From Pleurotus ostreatus/Saccharomyces cerevisiae fusant (taxonomy: Eukaryota > Opisthokonta), in contig JAMQCK010000001.1 in NCBI GenBank assembly GCA_024196135.1, positions 539,471 through 603,470 on the forward strand: a DNA stretch of 64,000 nucleotides, read 5' to 3'. Made by a program: the position numbers and the translations under genes. The notes beneath the pieces were generated by a model. That model had not been told where the DNA came from and did not search any database. It was given only the letters and a program-made list of their open reading frames with translations. Each line of letters begins with the position of its first letter. Positions within the stretch are counted from its first letter, which is position 1. This document shows, piece after piece, positions 43,419 to 55,665 of the stretch.

Positions 43419-44754
43419 ATGGCCTCGACTGTACGTAGGCTGTCTCGTATAACTGGTCATCTCAACGGTTCGAAAGTCCTGAAGAATCGCCAGAATTTGG
43501 CCGCCTTTATCGCGTCTCAGAAGGCGCGGTACCTGGAAGCCGTCAAGTCCTCAAAGGGGAGAGAATGGACCGTCGTAATGGGAAACGAGTCTGCAGGTGA
43601 TTAAAGTGCGCTGTATACACGAGACGCGGCTCACGAAAGTGCAAGACCTGGACAGCGTCGCTTGCTCGATCGCGTATGCTTGGTTGCGGTCAGAGGTCGA
43701 CCATCAACCCAGTGTGCCGTATATCCAATGCGAAAGGGACGACTATTCCTTGCGACCAGAGAACCTTCATGCACTGCACCTGGCAGGCGTCGATGATCCC
43801 TCGAGCCAGCTGCTTTGCGCCACCGATCTCGCGTCCTTCAAGCCGTTCCCTTCCATCGACTTCGTCCTCGTGGATCATAATCGGCTTGGTGCCCAATTCT
43901 CTCAGGACAACACAGACGCCCGTGTCCTCGCGATCGTTGACCACCACGAAGACGAGGGCCTGCATACCGACGCGGATCCGCGTATCATTGCCCCATCTGG
44001 GTCCTGTTCGGCCCACGTCGCCAAATTGCTCCCCGAGGACATCCCTGCCGAGCTCGCGACTCTCATCCTCTCCGCAATTCTTATCGACACGTCCGGCCTG
44101 CGCCCTGGCGGCAAGGCGACCGACATCGACCGCGCCGCTGCAGCGAAGCTCATCCCGCACTCCACGCTCGCTGCCTCCTCGCAGTCGGTAGCAGGTCCCG
44201 AGCTGCACGACATCCCGAGCGTCGCGGATCTCGCGGAGACCCTGCAGACGAAGAAGGCGGACGTGTCGGCGCTGAGCGCGTGGGATCTTCTGCGGCGCGA
44301 CTACAAGGAGTACACGTACCAGCCGGCTTGGCTCGAGAACTCGCCCGAGCTGCGCGTGGGTCTCGCGACGGTTCCACTCTCGCTCAAAGCGTGGGCGAAG
44401 GGGGGTGTCCTGGAGTCGGAGGGCGTGCGGTATATGGACGACCGCGGGCTCACGGTACTTGGTGTGCTGACGACGTTCCGGAGCAAGAAGGGGAAGCATA
44501 AGCGGCAGATGGCGTGGATCGTGCGGCCGCTTGGAGGCGCCTCTCAGTCCGTCGACGTGGACGCCGTTGCTTCGCGTCTCTGGGAAGGAATAGAGGGAAG
44601 CGATTTAGAGGCGGCACCGCTCAAGAAGTTCAAGCCTCACCTACGAGACGAGGCTGGACATATTCATATCCGGGTGTATAAGCAGGGCAACGCGAAGGCG
44701 ACGCGCAAGGCCGTTGCTCCCTTAATCAGCAGAGTTATGGCGCCTAAATTGTGA
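43419..44754 (+). CDS. PPX1: Exopolyphosphatase, DHH family
   Basis: Two exons, 43419-43596 and 43646-44754 (428 aa). It hydrolyses terminal phosphates from inorganic polyphosphate. DHH-superfamily metal motifs: GNESAGDLDSVACSIAYAW (joined over the intron, motif I), FVLVDHN (about 132-138), AIVDHHED (DHH at about 158-160) and SGSCSAHVAKLL. The C-terminal DHHA2-type substrate domain includes DLLRRDYKEY and GLTVLGVLTTFRSKKGKHKR, a Lys/Arg-rich polyphosphate-binding stretch. Length and order match yeast Ppx1. No targeting signal is obvious, so a cytosolic location is likely. Confidence 0.93.
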
Positions 44755-44813
44755 GATACATATAAAGAGAGTAGATTCGATCAGTCGCAAACTACACATT
44801 GAGCAATCCCACA

Positions 44814-47800
44814 TCAGGGTACCGAAAGCACGCTGCCCGCTTTCGCCTTTCCCCCCTTCGTTTTCGCCTTCTGTGCTTCCAGCTCTTCGCTGTGCTGCTG
44901 CTTTAGCTGGTCCTTACGATCCAGTATTTTCTGCCTCTCCGGTAGTTCGCACGTCAGCTGCGCAGTCTCAAGCTCCTTCAGGCCGCGAAGTCGCTCTTCC
45001 CCCAACTGGTGCGCCATCTGCCAGTCAAACGAGTGTCGAACGTTGGGGTCTTCGGAGGACCACCGCGCGCGCACATCCTCCGTCACCTCTCGGACCTTGC
45101 TCAGGATGAGCGGCACCCAGCTGTCGCGCAAATTCAACAAGAAAATGGCCAGGTGCAAGGCCTGAGAGCGGTTGCAGATGTCCCAGTGCGGGCAGTTGAC
45201 ATCCGAGATCCTCACGTGCGTGGTATCCTGCGTGGGACGGTGAGTGTTTCTAGTGAAAATACAGAAAGCAAGTCGTCTCACCGGTTCGCCCTCGACTTTT
45301 TCGCCCCAAGCCATGAGGAGATATGCCTTGAACCCCACCGCAACGATGCCGAAGACAGGAACCTTGTAGATGCCCAAGCAACCGAGAAACTTGGCGTTGT
45401 TCATGAGTGCGAACCTGCCCTGGTTCATGACCTGACTGAATGTCTGGCCGGCCTTCTTGAACTCCCATACAAGGAATAGTATGACGAGCGCTTTGGCAAA
45501 TACATGAGCTGCAACAGGGCAGGGTATGGAAAAGAACTCACGAAGATAGTCACTAAATGTAGTGGGTCCACGGGGGGGCGATCTGATGCTCGTATGAGGT
45601 GCATCATCACTCTCAGGACCACGGATGTCGTTGAAGAGCAGGGTCCTGCCGACGGTTGCAGCTGTCAGTAAAGTCAGACTTTCGGGGGGATGTAACACGC
45701 ACTCTCTCAGTTGCTCGGCAATTTCGATTGAAGGGACGACGTCGTTTGTCTCCGTCGAAGACTCGTTCGATGCCGGGCCATAATCATCGTCTTCAGCAGC
45801 ATCTGCCGATGGCGCTGGAGGGATTTCGCTGGCAGGCTTCTTTTGCGTCCGTCTCGAAGAGGATGGGGGTGAAGTGACTGATTTCGAGGGTGACGCGGGC
45901 GAGGTGATTATGCTGAAGGCGGCGAGCCGTTTGTAGGTATCTTTGGGGAAGACGCCGGGAATTGTACAGACAGAGCCGGCGTCTATGCGACTGCACTTGA
46001 ACGACAACAAGGCCCGCGCTTCGAGATGTAGAGCACTCTCAGTCGCTTCCGCGTATAAAGAATCGCGGGCAGTGCGTTTCTTTGTCTCTGTGGTAATAGC
46101 TCTCTTCATGTTCGAGAGGTTGGTTGTAACCCAATCATGGGCCGCCTTTGATACCTTTGACGAGCCCATCTCCCTCTTGATGCAGTTGTCGTACGTCAGC
46201 AGTTCAGTCCGCTGCTTGGAGAGTGGATCCGCCCGAAGAGCGAGCGAATCATCCACCTCCTCCTGGAACCTCATATCCTTGCTCTGAGGCCGACGACGTG
46301 ACTTCATCTCCAGGTCTTTGGGACGACGATTGAACAGGTCGACATCGAGGAGATCATTGCGCGAGTGCTGCACCTCTCGCTCAGCACTATAGGAAGTATC
46401 ATCAGAAGGGTCCTGACAGGTGTAGGGCGGACGTACATGGTATCCGTGTTGACCTCGTCATCTAATGCGTGTCCGCTGAACAGGAGATCGTTGAGTCTGT
46501 CAAACGACACGCGCGTCTCAGCCTCGTTAAGCTCGAGGCCTCTGGCCCGCTTCTCCTCCGACTCGGCGGAGATATTGTGCACGCTGAACGCAGAAGCAAG
46601 AAATGCATCCTGCGTTGCGGTTGCCAGAGGTCGAAGTTCGCAGTTGCCAGGAACCTGACGAAGCAAGGCCTGCTCAATCACTTGACAATCGGCGAATGTA
46701 ATCAATGCTTCGACAGTCCGCTTGTCCATCTACAAGATCGTCAAGAATCAGTTGTATGACGCTCGAAATATACGCCATACCGCTCGCAAGTTGTAAAGGT
46801 ATTCCGCCTCCTTCGCAGATCTCCTGATGCTCTGTTCAAACGGCACGAAACGATCCTTCGAAGCAGGGGCTAGTTCAAGCGGGCTGTGTGACAACGTCAT
46901 CGTCGAACTGCCCTGAATACAAATCAGCCGGAAAACAAGGACAAAGAAAAAGAAAACAAAGGCAACGCACTCGCACCGAGATCAGGACTGGCCGAAATAT
47001 AGATTCATAGACGGTACGAAATATGTCTGCTCCGTAAAAGCCATCTGGTACGGTATGAGGAGGAGGCCAAGATAGTCCTGTCGTATATCGCTCCACCATG
47101 ATGGAGGTGGGAGGGTCGAGAACTTGATCTTTTTCCATGGCGGATCTATCGGGCAAACCTCAGAAAAGCCCGAGGAGTAAATGGTTAGGTACGAAAAACC
47201 GTACTTCGATGCGGAGTATTTTGGAATTATCTTCATCCTGCTGTTCACGGGTGAGCTCTGCCGAGTCCAGGGGCTTGGTATCCAACAACACTCACAATTG
47301 CAGCGGATATTGCCTGCGGAATCCGTTGTAAATAGGTCGCATTCCGAAGGTCTGCAGTACGCACTTCTCATATGATTTCATAAGTTTGTCCAGTTCGACA
47401 TCATCCTGAGCATATTTCGGGACGGTTCTGCGAGCAAAGTGTTGAGTAAACTGGATTCTGCCTTCCTTGGCGACAGAGAACTCACAGAAGACTGTTGAGT
47501 ACGCAGTCATGTCAGCTGGGGATACGCCTTCGCATGCACGCGCAAATGTCATACCTGTTGTTTGACGGGGTACTGGGGAAAAATGAGTGTGACGCGACAC
47601 GGTGAGACCATTGTTGGGCGCACCGACGTGATCGACCCTGGACATCTTGCGGTGGCGAGAGCGCGTTGCTCGGTGAGGGAGGTGTCCCTGACATCGCAAG
47701 CGTCCCCCTTGCTCGTCTCGGAAGGGAAGCAGAGCTGAAAGCGACGTTAGCCATCTCCTCAGACACGAGGTGGACGGTACGCGCCTACGCAGCCCCTCCT

Positions 47801-49284
47801 GCACGGGTCTGTTGCCTGGCAGTGCTCGGCTGGTGTTGCTTTATATACCGCTAGTCCGCAAGATTGCATGAAGGGACTTACCTCTCATTAAGCCATCGAT
47901 AGATACGATCGTGAAGTGAACGGGGTTGATCGATGATCCCCAGGTCCTCAACCTGATCTAGGCGCCATGCTGCGACTTCGGACCGCAAAAGCGCGGAGCG
48001 GACAATGGGGCATTCTTCCTGCGCAGTATGAGCGCCGAGTATAAAGCTGTGTTGCTGCCCTTCGAGGAACAGCGCAAGCGCCGAGGCGCACGATGCGACG
48101 GAGATATCGAAGATTCCGAGCTCAAGCGCGGAGTCTAATTCCGAGGATGACTGAGCTTGAAGCAGGGTACTCCATCCGCTAAAGGGCGCATGGGCGACAT
48201 GTACTTGGAACTAAAAGAACACATGAGCGTCAAATGCGCAGACAGAACAATGTTAGACTTACGCAGTCGTGGGACCCGACGGTGCGTGGCGCCAGCCATG
48301 CCACGACCATTTGAAGATGACAAGCCAGCGGATTAAAGGTGAAACCGAGCAGGGGCCCATTGATACCCACCGTGCGCCTCTGTAAAAGTGCGCTGCTGAG
48401 TACTTCGTATATCTCCTCGTGGGTCGCAATGCAGACGAGAGGGAATGGTATAGCATTGTGCGGGCGGTGCGGGAGGAGCAGATGTGCATGATAGTACGGA
48501 TGCCGATCATCTACCCTGACCGAAGGATCGATACCGTAGAAGTCATTTGAGGCGCTTGCCGCATCAGACGAATTCTGATACGTCGTTGAGTCGGATGTCG
48601 TGGTGGAGGCGTCGTCCGACGTAAGCTCTTCTGCGTCCTGCATGAGATAGTCTTCCTCCACTGGCTTCTCTGTCTGACGAACAGGCATTTCGGGTTCTTC
48701 ATGGGTCGACTCGTCCAAACAGATGGGCAGAGTAAGAACGGAGGCAGCCACGCCAGATCTTGGAAGAAGACGGACGGCTGTAAAGTCTGAGCAGCACGGG
48801 TGCACAGCTCGAGCGTAAGATGCATTCAGGCTTGAAATCACGCATGAGCTGAAGGAAATGAGACCAAGGAAGGCGTACTCACTTCTGGTCTATGTTGGGC
48901 ATGATAGAACGCAGAATGTTTCCCACTAGCGGTACCAGCACTGTCCGTTTGGATTCAGGCGCGATATAGGGAATCTTCGCCTCGACGCGCAAGCGGTCTT
49001 GTACCAGAAGGTGTCCGTGTCGTGCGGCCTCCAATACGGGTTCATGCCCGGTCAAGTCCTACGCCCGTATGTTAGCATGGCAGAGCGAGGACAGTATCAG
49101 AAGCGGCGTGAGGGCTACATATCCTCACCATATTCGTTACAGCGCTTACGGCTGCGCCTAAATCCTTGATAATACCGGCTGCGGGCGGTGGCCACGAATT
49201 CGAGTCCCGAACGATATGGCGCTCGAGGAAAACAGCGCGTGGCATCGGGCATTGGACGTCGTCAGACATCTCAAGGTATGGCAC
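44814..49284 (-). CDS. Paralogous family member B (long form, C-terminal PD-(D/E)XK-like domain)
   Basis: Minus-strand gene with many exons. Well-fitted: 49284-49129, 49058-48883, 48848-48263, 48210-47882. Exons between about 47830 and 46700 are clearly present (for example DPPTSIMVERYTTGLSWPPP near 47140 and LELAPASKDRFVPFEQSIRR near 46840) but not resolved. A nearly continuous 3' block runs from about 46730 to 44814. Blocks shared with member C: HVAHAP...LGIFDIS, RLAAFSIITS, and the region LVWEFKKAGQTFSQVMNQ...VPVFGIVAVG...TAWGEK-like...DVNCPHWDI. The E-x-K (WEFK) with a downstream Gln resembles a PD-(D/E)XK nuclease core. Function unknown. Confidence 0.65.
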
Positions 49285-49556
49285 GCGTTTGCGAGTCAGG
49301 AACTGTAGGTCAGCTTGAATTTGCGAACGATGATGAGGGTTGCAGCAGAGTCTTGGACCGGCGCCTGTCAGAGCCCACGGTCACATGGTCACTCACGGTC
49401 ACGGGAAACTTCAACAATCATGTGACGTCTACCTGGAAAGAACCGCGTCGCACTTCTCACAAGAGTACTCTCGCTTCATGAATGAGATCTTTCATAAGGT
49501 CATACGATGTACATTTGGATTTTCTCTTCGCCATCCTTGTCGTCATCTCGTCTTCA

Positions 49557-52126
49557 TCATGTCATGTAAACATACCGCGGATCGCTATCGTGCAGATCCG
49601 CCAAATCCGTCTCGCGATCCAGCTTCTCGCGTGTAGCCTGTAACACGGTTTAGCTTGGATGAGTCCCGTGAATAAAACCTCCGTAGCTCACCGGATCCAT
49701 CTCAGCCAAGATCATCGCGCGCTTCTTGTTCTTCAGCGCCAGCCGTGTCCTCAACGCAAACGCAGTCAAGAAGGCGACGAGCAGGCAACTAGAAAGGAGG
49801 GAAGGTGAACGTCAGCCTGAGTCAGCAACGAGGCCATTGAAACGCACGCAGCACTGATCCCATGGCCCTTCCGATAGTCATCGTCGTCGTCGAAGTAGAT
49901 TTGCGGCGAAGCACTGGCAGGTAGGTCAGCGGCGAAGTCAAGTAAGCCATTTCGGGAGCGTACGCACATGCTAATGCAGTTGCTAATTGACACAATAAAC
50001 GCCGTGCCCACGCCGCGCTTCGACGTCGGGGAAAACGTATTCGAGGCCCAGGACCTGTAGACGAGGTTATCAGACATCGCTCCAGATTCACGTCCAGCGC
50101 CGTCCGAACAAGAAGACGTTCAACACTCACATCACCAACGGGAACAAGCTATAGTTGCCCCCAATCACCAAGAACAGCGCAAAGTACGCCGCGCCGACCG
50201 ACTTCTGCACCGCCGTCGCCAGGATGAGGTACCCGACGAACGACGTGAAGCAGGAGCCCATGATGTGGTAGCCGCGATCCTGCAAGCCAGTCCTCAGCCA
50301 AGCCTACAAACGAATGGAGCGTAATATCTTACCTTCGTCCGGTCACTATGTACCGCCTGGAAGAATACCAGGAACCAGCCCGCCGCGTAGGGCGCCACCG
50401 TCAGCCCTTGCGCATTGATAGCGGTGAAGCCGAGTCCCTTGATGAGCTACAGGCGTGTAAGCGTACGCTGATAATCGCCGATTGTACTCGAATGTGGAAG
50501 GGAGCAAATAAACATAGACTCGCGGAAGCATATCCAGCGGGACTATACCCAATCAAAGCGGAGACAAAAAGGTAAAGGGAGCAAACAAGGACAAGCGCAA
50601 TACAGTGAACCCCGTCGTACGTCGAGAGAGTACTCACCGTAGGCAGGAAGTAAGACACCGTAGCCACACCAATGTTGAAACTGGCGTAGAGGATCATAAA
50701 AAGCCATGCGTTCGGGTCGGACACGACGGCCTTGAAGCCCTCCCAGCCGCCCATGCCGCCGTGCGAGCGCGGGCGATGGTCGCGGTCCAGGCGCGCTTGG
50801 GCGATGGCACGTTCGCGGGGGCTAGGAAGGGGTGAGGGATGTTAGTATCTAATCTCCTCGACGAAGGGTGGAATATGAAGGGTATGACACGCCGACTCAC
50901 CTCAAGAACCCCGCCGCGAACGGGAAACTGGGCAAGAACATGAGGATGGCGAATGCCATGAGGATGGTCGGAATCGCTTCGATGAGGAAGAGGAACTGCC
51001 ACCCAGCCAGCAAGCTCGTGTGCGCGCGGACGAGACCGAAGGCGAGTAGACCGCCAATCGCGCCGGGGAGGGTGCCGGTCATGCACAGACTAGGGGTTTC
51101 GAGTTAGGGACGACAACAGTGGGGTTACTAGTAAGCACGCACCTGATCCGCATCGCCAGCTCGTGGCGCCGGTACCAGAAGGAGAGATAGTAAATCATGC
51201 CCGCGTAGTATCCAGCTTCGCCAATACCCAGGAGGACGCTGAGAGGGGCAAAATTAGATCAAGGATAGGTGGTTGATTTGAAAGCTCCGCACCGCAAAGC
51301 AAGAAGCCCGCCATACCCTTTCGCGTATACGAAAGAGAGGGATGCAATGCCCCACCAGGTAAGGGAGAGGAAGAAGCTTGAAGCAGCGTTAGCGTACACC
51401 TTCTTCCATCAGAGTTGTCCCTCACAATCTGTTCGCGCCAATTCTCCTCTGCAGGACGTTGGCGGGCATCTCGAGTAAGCAGTAGCCGACGTAAAAGATA
51501 CTGAGCGCCAGTGTCCATCTAGAACGATGGTATGAGAATGGGCATGGCTTGCACTAGGGTCTTCACCTACTTTGCGTTGGACGTGATACCGAAGTTGTCG
51601 TTGAATTGCTCGAGCGTGTGGGCGTTGCCACTGAGAAAACTGGTTAGGGTCGAGAAGGATGTAACGTGCAAGACGTACATGTTCGTTCTGTCGAATTGGT
51701 TGAAGACGTAGCTTAGCACGACGAGCGATAGGACGCGAACGTCGATCTTGTGACGGACGGCCTTTTCCTCTTCCTCCGTGAATTGCACGGTCTCGGCGTC
51801 TCGGTGAACAGCTTCTGCATATTTCGAGTCCAGGGGCGCAAAGAAGTGACTGAAGGGCGCGTCAGCAACGATCGGCGGTTATCAAGCACGACGCACCCTA
51901 GAGGTCCCAGCCACCAGATGCTTCCCCTTCGCGCCTTGGGACCGAGGGCCGCCTGGTGCACAGTTCCCTCAGCGGGGTCAATGGACGCATCCTTCTCAGG
52001 ATCGGCAGCAACAGCGGACACGGTAACGGGCTGCTTCGATGATCCCTCGGCAGCGGGCTCGGGCTTCGTCGATGCGTCGACCTCCTTCGAGGCGCTGGGA
52101 TCGGCGGGCTGGGCAGCGGCAGACAT
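49557..52126 (-). CDS. Major facilitator superfamily transporter, Dal5/Tna1-like anion:cation symporter
   Basis: Fourteen exons: 52126-51897, 51849-51679, 51630-51571, 51518-51426, 51376-51293, 51238-51143, 51089-50901, 50821-50638, 50446-50333, 50279-50131, 50054-49968, 49913-49848, 49788-49692, 49637-49557 (566 aa). After a Ala/Ser/Glu-rich cytosolic N-terminus, KIDVRVLSLVVLSYVFNQFD, then RTNIGNA and WTLALSIFYVGYCLLEMPAN are hallmarks of the allantoate/nicotinate permease group. LLGIGEAGYYAGMIYYLSFW and WQFLFLIEAIPTILM follow, with about 12 membrane segments in all. It likely imports an organic anion or vitamin; the substrate cannot be told. Most introns are phase 2. Confidence 0.92.
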
Positions 52127-53584
52127 CGTCTTGGCGTGTGGGGGCCGCGGGGGCGCTTGCTCTCGGCGTGGGGGCGCGTCTGGGGCGCGTCCTCTGGGCG
52201 TGGGGGCGCTAGCGGGGGCCCGTCTTGGCGCCGCATCTTATATCCCACAGGCGATGTCCGCGTGAGCAGGCAAGGAAGCGATATGCGCGCGCGCCCGGCC
52301 TGTGAAGCGATCACGGGCGCCGTGCGCACGCCAGAAGCGCCTCCCAGGGGCGTCTATTCTTTGCGCGCGTCCACCTGACCCGCCGTCCCGCCCTCGCCGC
52401 TCCCCACGTCCCGTGCGATTCTCTCCGCGTCTCACGTCCATTTCTCCACATCGGGTACTATCCTTTACGGGGTGCTATCTCTTCCCCACGTCCTGTCCTA
52501 TAATTTAGAACCCGAGTCCGCTCATTGGGACGTCGAGGAAGGCCGCGATGGAACCGTACTGATGCTGTAGGGACCCTCTACAAGCTTCATGAGGGTGAGC
52601 AGAATAGATTGCGCCATCTCCGTGCTTATCGCCTCGTAATTTGAGTCTACAGCGGTCCTGGCAGCTCGCACAGCGGCGGTAGAATCGCGGTCAGGATCAA
52701 GTGAGGATTCACCGGCCCGCTCCTCCGCACCAGCCTAAACCTTCGGCATCAACCGACTCCGCTGCTGTCTGTTCTGCGTCTTTGCCTCCGTCCATCTCTT
52801 GGCAGTCGCCACTTGAGCATGGTTCTACTGCTACAGCGAGGTATACCTCTGCACGAGGATGGATCATGCGCGCTCCTCTCTTGCTTTCGTCTTGCCGCCC
52901 TGCTCCGATCCCACGATCTACCGCGTATCGTCCTCCCCTTGCACCCTCATTTGTACCTTCCTGAACGTGCGGTCGCTCGGAAATACCAATGTTATGTTCC
53001 TTCTGCTGTAAGAGGGTGATCTATCGCTGAGCTTGTCAGTCGAGTCAGCAAAGAACACCTCCGCGGGCGGATCAGACCCGTCTGCAGCTTCGTCCTTCAA
53101 TTTCCAGGTCGTTCGTCAGCAATACCCACCCCGCTCATTCAGAAGGCGATTATTGTGCTCGCAAGGTGTCTATCATCGTCACTTTCCCGACTCTCAGAGC
53201 TGAACATCGCGCATTAGTACGCACGCCGTTCGTCCTCCCACGATAGCTATAACTGGGTTGCATCGGAGAATCCTCATGTAGTGTCCGAAATTACCACTCC
53301 CTCGTCGGTGGTCTGCATGATAGGTAAGAGCATCTCTTGAGGCGTCCGAGAATTCGTATCGAAGTCTGAAAGTGTTCCAAGGCAAGACAGATCTTAAAGG
53401 AGCTTTGCCACAAATTCAGAGGTGCAAGGTGCACTAGACTGACGAAGAGGGTCAGATATCCTGTACATCATATGGGTTCATCCATGAATAAAAGTCGTAG
53501 GAAAGTCGTAATAGTAGTCTTCAGCATTCTCATCCCTGCCGTCGTCCCAGATCATACACCACCGCACACCTCACCGGCGCCTCA
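52127..53584. other. Intergenic region
   Basis: About 1.46 kb without a supportable gene. It contains the transporter promoter at its left end. Confidence 0.5.
52237..52244 (-). promoter_or_regulatory. TATA box candidate of the transporter gene
   Basis: Minus strand reads GATATAAG about 110 bp upstream of the ATG at 52126. Confidence 0.5.
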
Positions 53585-55012
53585 CTATCCTCTCTCCGCA
53601 CTCACCCTCCTCATCCTCCCCACCCTCTCCGTGCTCTTGTTTCGCCTCCTCCATGCCCTTCTCGCTCCTCTTCTCCGGTCACCCTCTTCGCGCTCCATTT
53701 CCCCGAGCATATCTGCAAGAAACGGTGGGAGCTTGCGACGCTGAGGCCGTGAGCCCCTCGACTCGCATGTCCGAGTAGTCGCGGTGAACGGCTGAGTTCG
53801 CGGTGCCCTACCACCCTGCTGCGCCGCCGCCCTCGCCCGCGCGGCGCGCAGAGCACGCAAGTATGTATACAAAGCTCCCCTATTGAGGAGGTAGCGTCGA
53901 AATCTAGCTTCGGGGTCCGGGTAGGGAGGCGCGTTCGTGAGGGCGACTCCTGCCTTTCTAGTTGAGGGCCCGGAGAATTCGTGAATCACACCCGAGAGCG
54001 TCGACGTTGGCCACAGCTCGCGATCCTGGAAAACTCTTCCAATCTCGGGATAAGCAAGCGTTCTGCGTAGAGGTCGAGGCGGAGAGGGCCAGGCGAATAG
54101 ATCTTCTTCGTCGAGTCCATTGGCTTCGTCGTCGATCACCCCAGGAGGCACCGGAGGGTTCGTTCTGTGTGATGTGTAACGCGGCATCAGCGAATCGAGC
54201 CACTGCTGAACACGGCGAACTGAGGCTTCGCGCTCTTCTCGAATCGACAGGGGCTTTCGACGCGGGTGTTGAGCGAGGAGGTTCAGGACTTCCCGATGGC
54301 TCCGTGATCGTTCGAACTTCCCGTTGGCAGCCCGACCATGGTCGTCGGTCACGTCCCAGTCCTCGTAGGTATCCCACTCCGTCTCGGGCACGAAATCATT
54401 GTGAGCGAGTACGTGCTCGGACGGGCATACGAGCGGCTTGTCGGGGTGTCGTCCGGGGTACAGCTCGATGCGCGGACCTGAGATGAGTGGACGTATACGC
54501 AACCGTCGTTCTAAGGGCTTAGAGGCAAGCGAGGTCCGAGCGGTGGTGTAGGAGGCGGCCGATGACGAGGCAGATGCTGAATCGGCGGAGGACGAGTTGA
54601 CGGACGCCGTCTCACCGTCCGAGTATACCAGGTCACCCTCATAAGATGCGCGGTAGACAGGATTGAAAGGGGCGTCGTCCGAATAGGTAAAAGGCGGCCA
54701 CCGCGAAGAAGATGCAGACCGACTAGAGTATGCCTCAGGCGTGAAGAGCACCGGCGCAGTCTGATACATCGAGGCCGACGCTGGTGTCGCTATGCGTGTA
54801 TCCTCCAGGTACTGCAGCACCAAGTCCCAAGAGTAGGTTTCAGCAGCCCATGGCGCCATCGTCGTGTACTCCTCGGAGGCCTCGAAGGCGGCGACTCGCC
54901 GCTCGCATTGCGTAAGGCCTTTGCGCAAACAGCGATACCCTTTGTTTCTTCGCGAAAGGCGATCCTGTCGGCGACGAGAGGCCCGCTTTGATGAATCGCA
55001 GAAGAAGGGCAT
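53585..55012 (-). CDS. Unrecognised 475-aa protein
   Basis: Single exon with coding-like composition along its whole length. Features: basic N-terminus (KRASRRRQDRLSRRNKGYR), a Ser/Ala-rich stretch (about 135-165), a middle block RIELYPGRHPDKPLVCPSEH and PETEWDTYEDWDVTDDHGR, a PSPPRPLRRTLAYPEIGRVF block and a strongly basic Arg-rich C-terminus (GDRRRGARRAWRRRNKSTER). No known domain, membrane span or signal peptide. The ATG at 55012 is the first in frame. Possibly nuclear because of the basic ends; this is only a guess. Confidence 0.65.
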   Translation of the reverse strand: MPFFCDSSKRASRRRQDRLSRRNKGYRCLRKGLTQCERRVAAFEASEEYTTMAPWAAETYSWDLVLQYLEDTRIATPASASMYQTAPVLFTPEAYSSRSASSSRWPPFTYSDDAPFNPVYRASYEGDLVYSDGETASVNSSSADSASASSSAASYTTARTSLASKPLERRLRIRPLISGPRIELYPGRHPDKPLVCPSEHVLAHNDFVPETEWDTYEDWDVTDDHGRAANGKFERSRSHREVLNLLAQHPRRKPLSIREEREASVRRVQQWLDSLMPRYTSHRTNPPVPPGVIDDEANGLDEEDLFAWPSPPRPLRRTLAYPEIGRVFQDRELWPTSTLSGVIHEFSGPSTRKAGVALTNAPPYPDPEARFRRYLLNRGALYTYLRALRAARARAAAQQGGRAPRTQPFTATTRTCESRGSRPQRRKLPPFLADMLGEMEREEGDRRRGARRAWRRRNKSTERVGRMRRVSAERG

Positions 55013-55665
55013 GCTTACCGAGGAGGAAAAGCAGGTGCTGAGGAGCGAGCGACGGACGTTTATGAGCAGACGGTGTTCCTTTGTTCCGAAAGGGGATATG
55101 GTTGTCGGAAGTATTGTTCCTCAGTGTGGCGCAAGGAGGGCGGTCAAATTGCTAGCCTGCTCTGCAAGAGACAGATGATCGAAGCAAGCGAGAGTCAGTA
55201 AGAGGGGGAGCGCGTCAAGCATAATTACTTTCCCTCACCTTGCAAGGGGGTCGCAGTAGGAGCGTTCAAGTCGCCCAGATCTCGACGAGCGCTCAGAGCG
55301 TCGGAGAACCTCGAGGGAGTACCCTCAAGTTTCCCTATATACTTCCCGGGGCGCCTATTGTTCCTGCTTTGGTCATCCGCAGACTGGCGTCCTGAAAGAT
55401 CCGAGCATCTGTCTCGCAGAACAAGAGCCATTGGCGACGATAGCGCCCATGCACATGGTAGAAGCGTGGGTGACTCGCGCGGTATTGTCTCTGGGTAGTT
55501 GCTGCTCAATGTAGGGCGTACCAGGATGTTTGCTTTGTTCTGAAATGCCGACTATCGAACCGCTAGGTGAGCGCGTGCAAGACCATTGTTCTTCTCTTCG
55601 ATTGGCGCTCCGGCTCTATGAGGGCCGCGTATGCATCTTGAGCATTATTCATATGTATCGTTGAG
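55013..55665. other. Divergent promoter region
   Basis: Between the starts of the 475-aa protein and the VPS9 gene. No gene seen. Confidence 0.6.
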
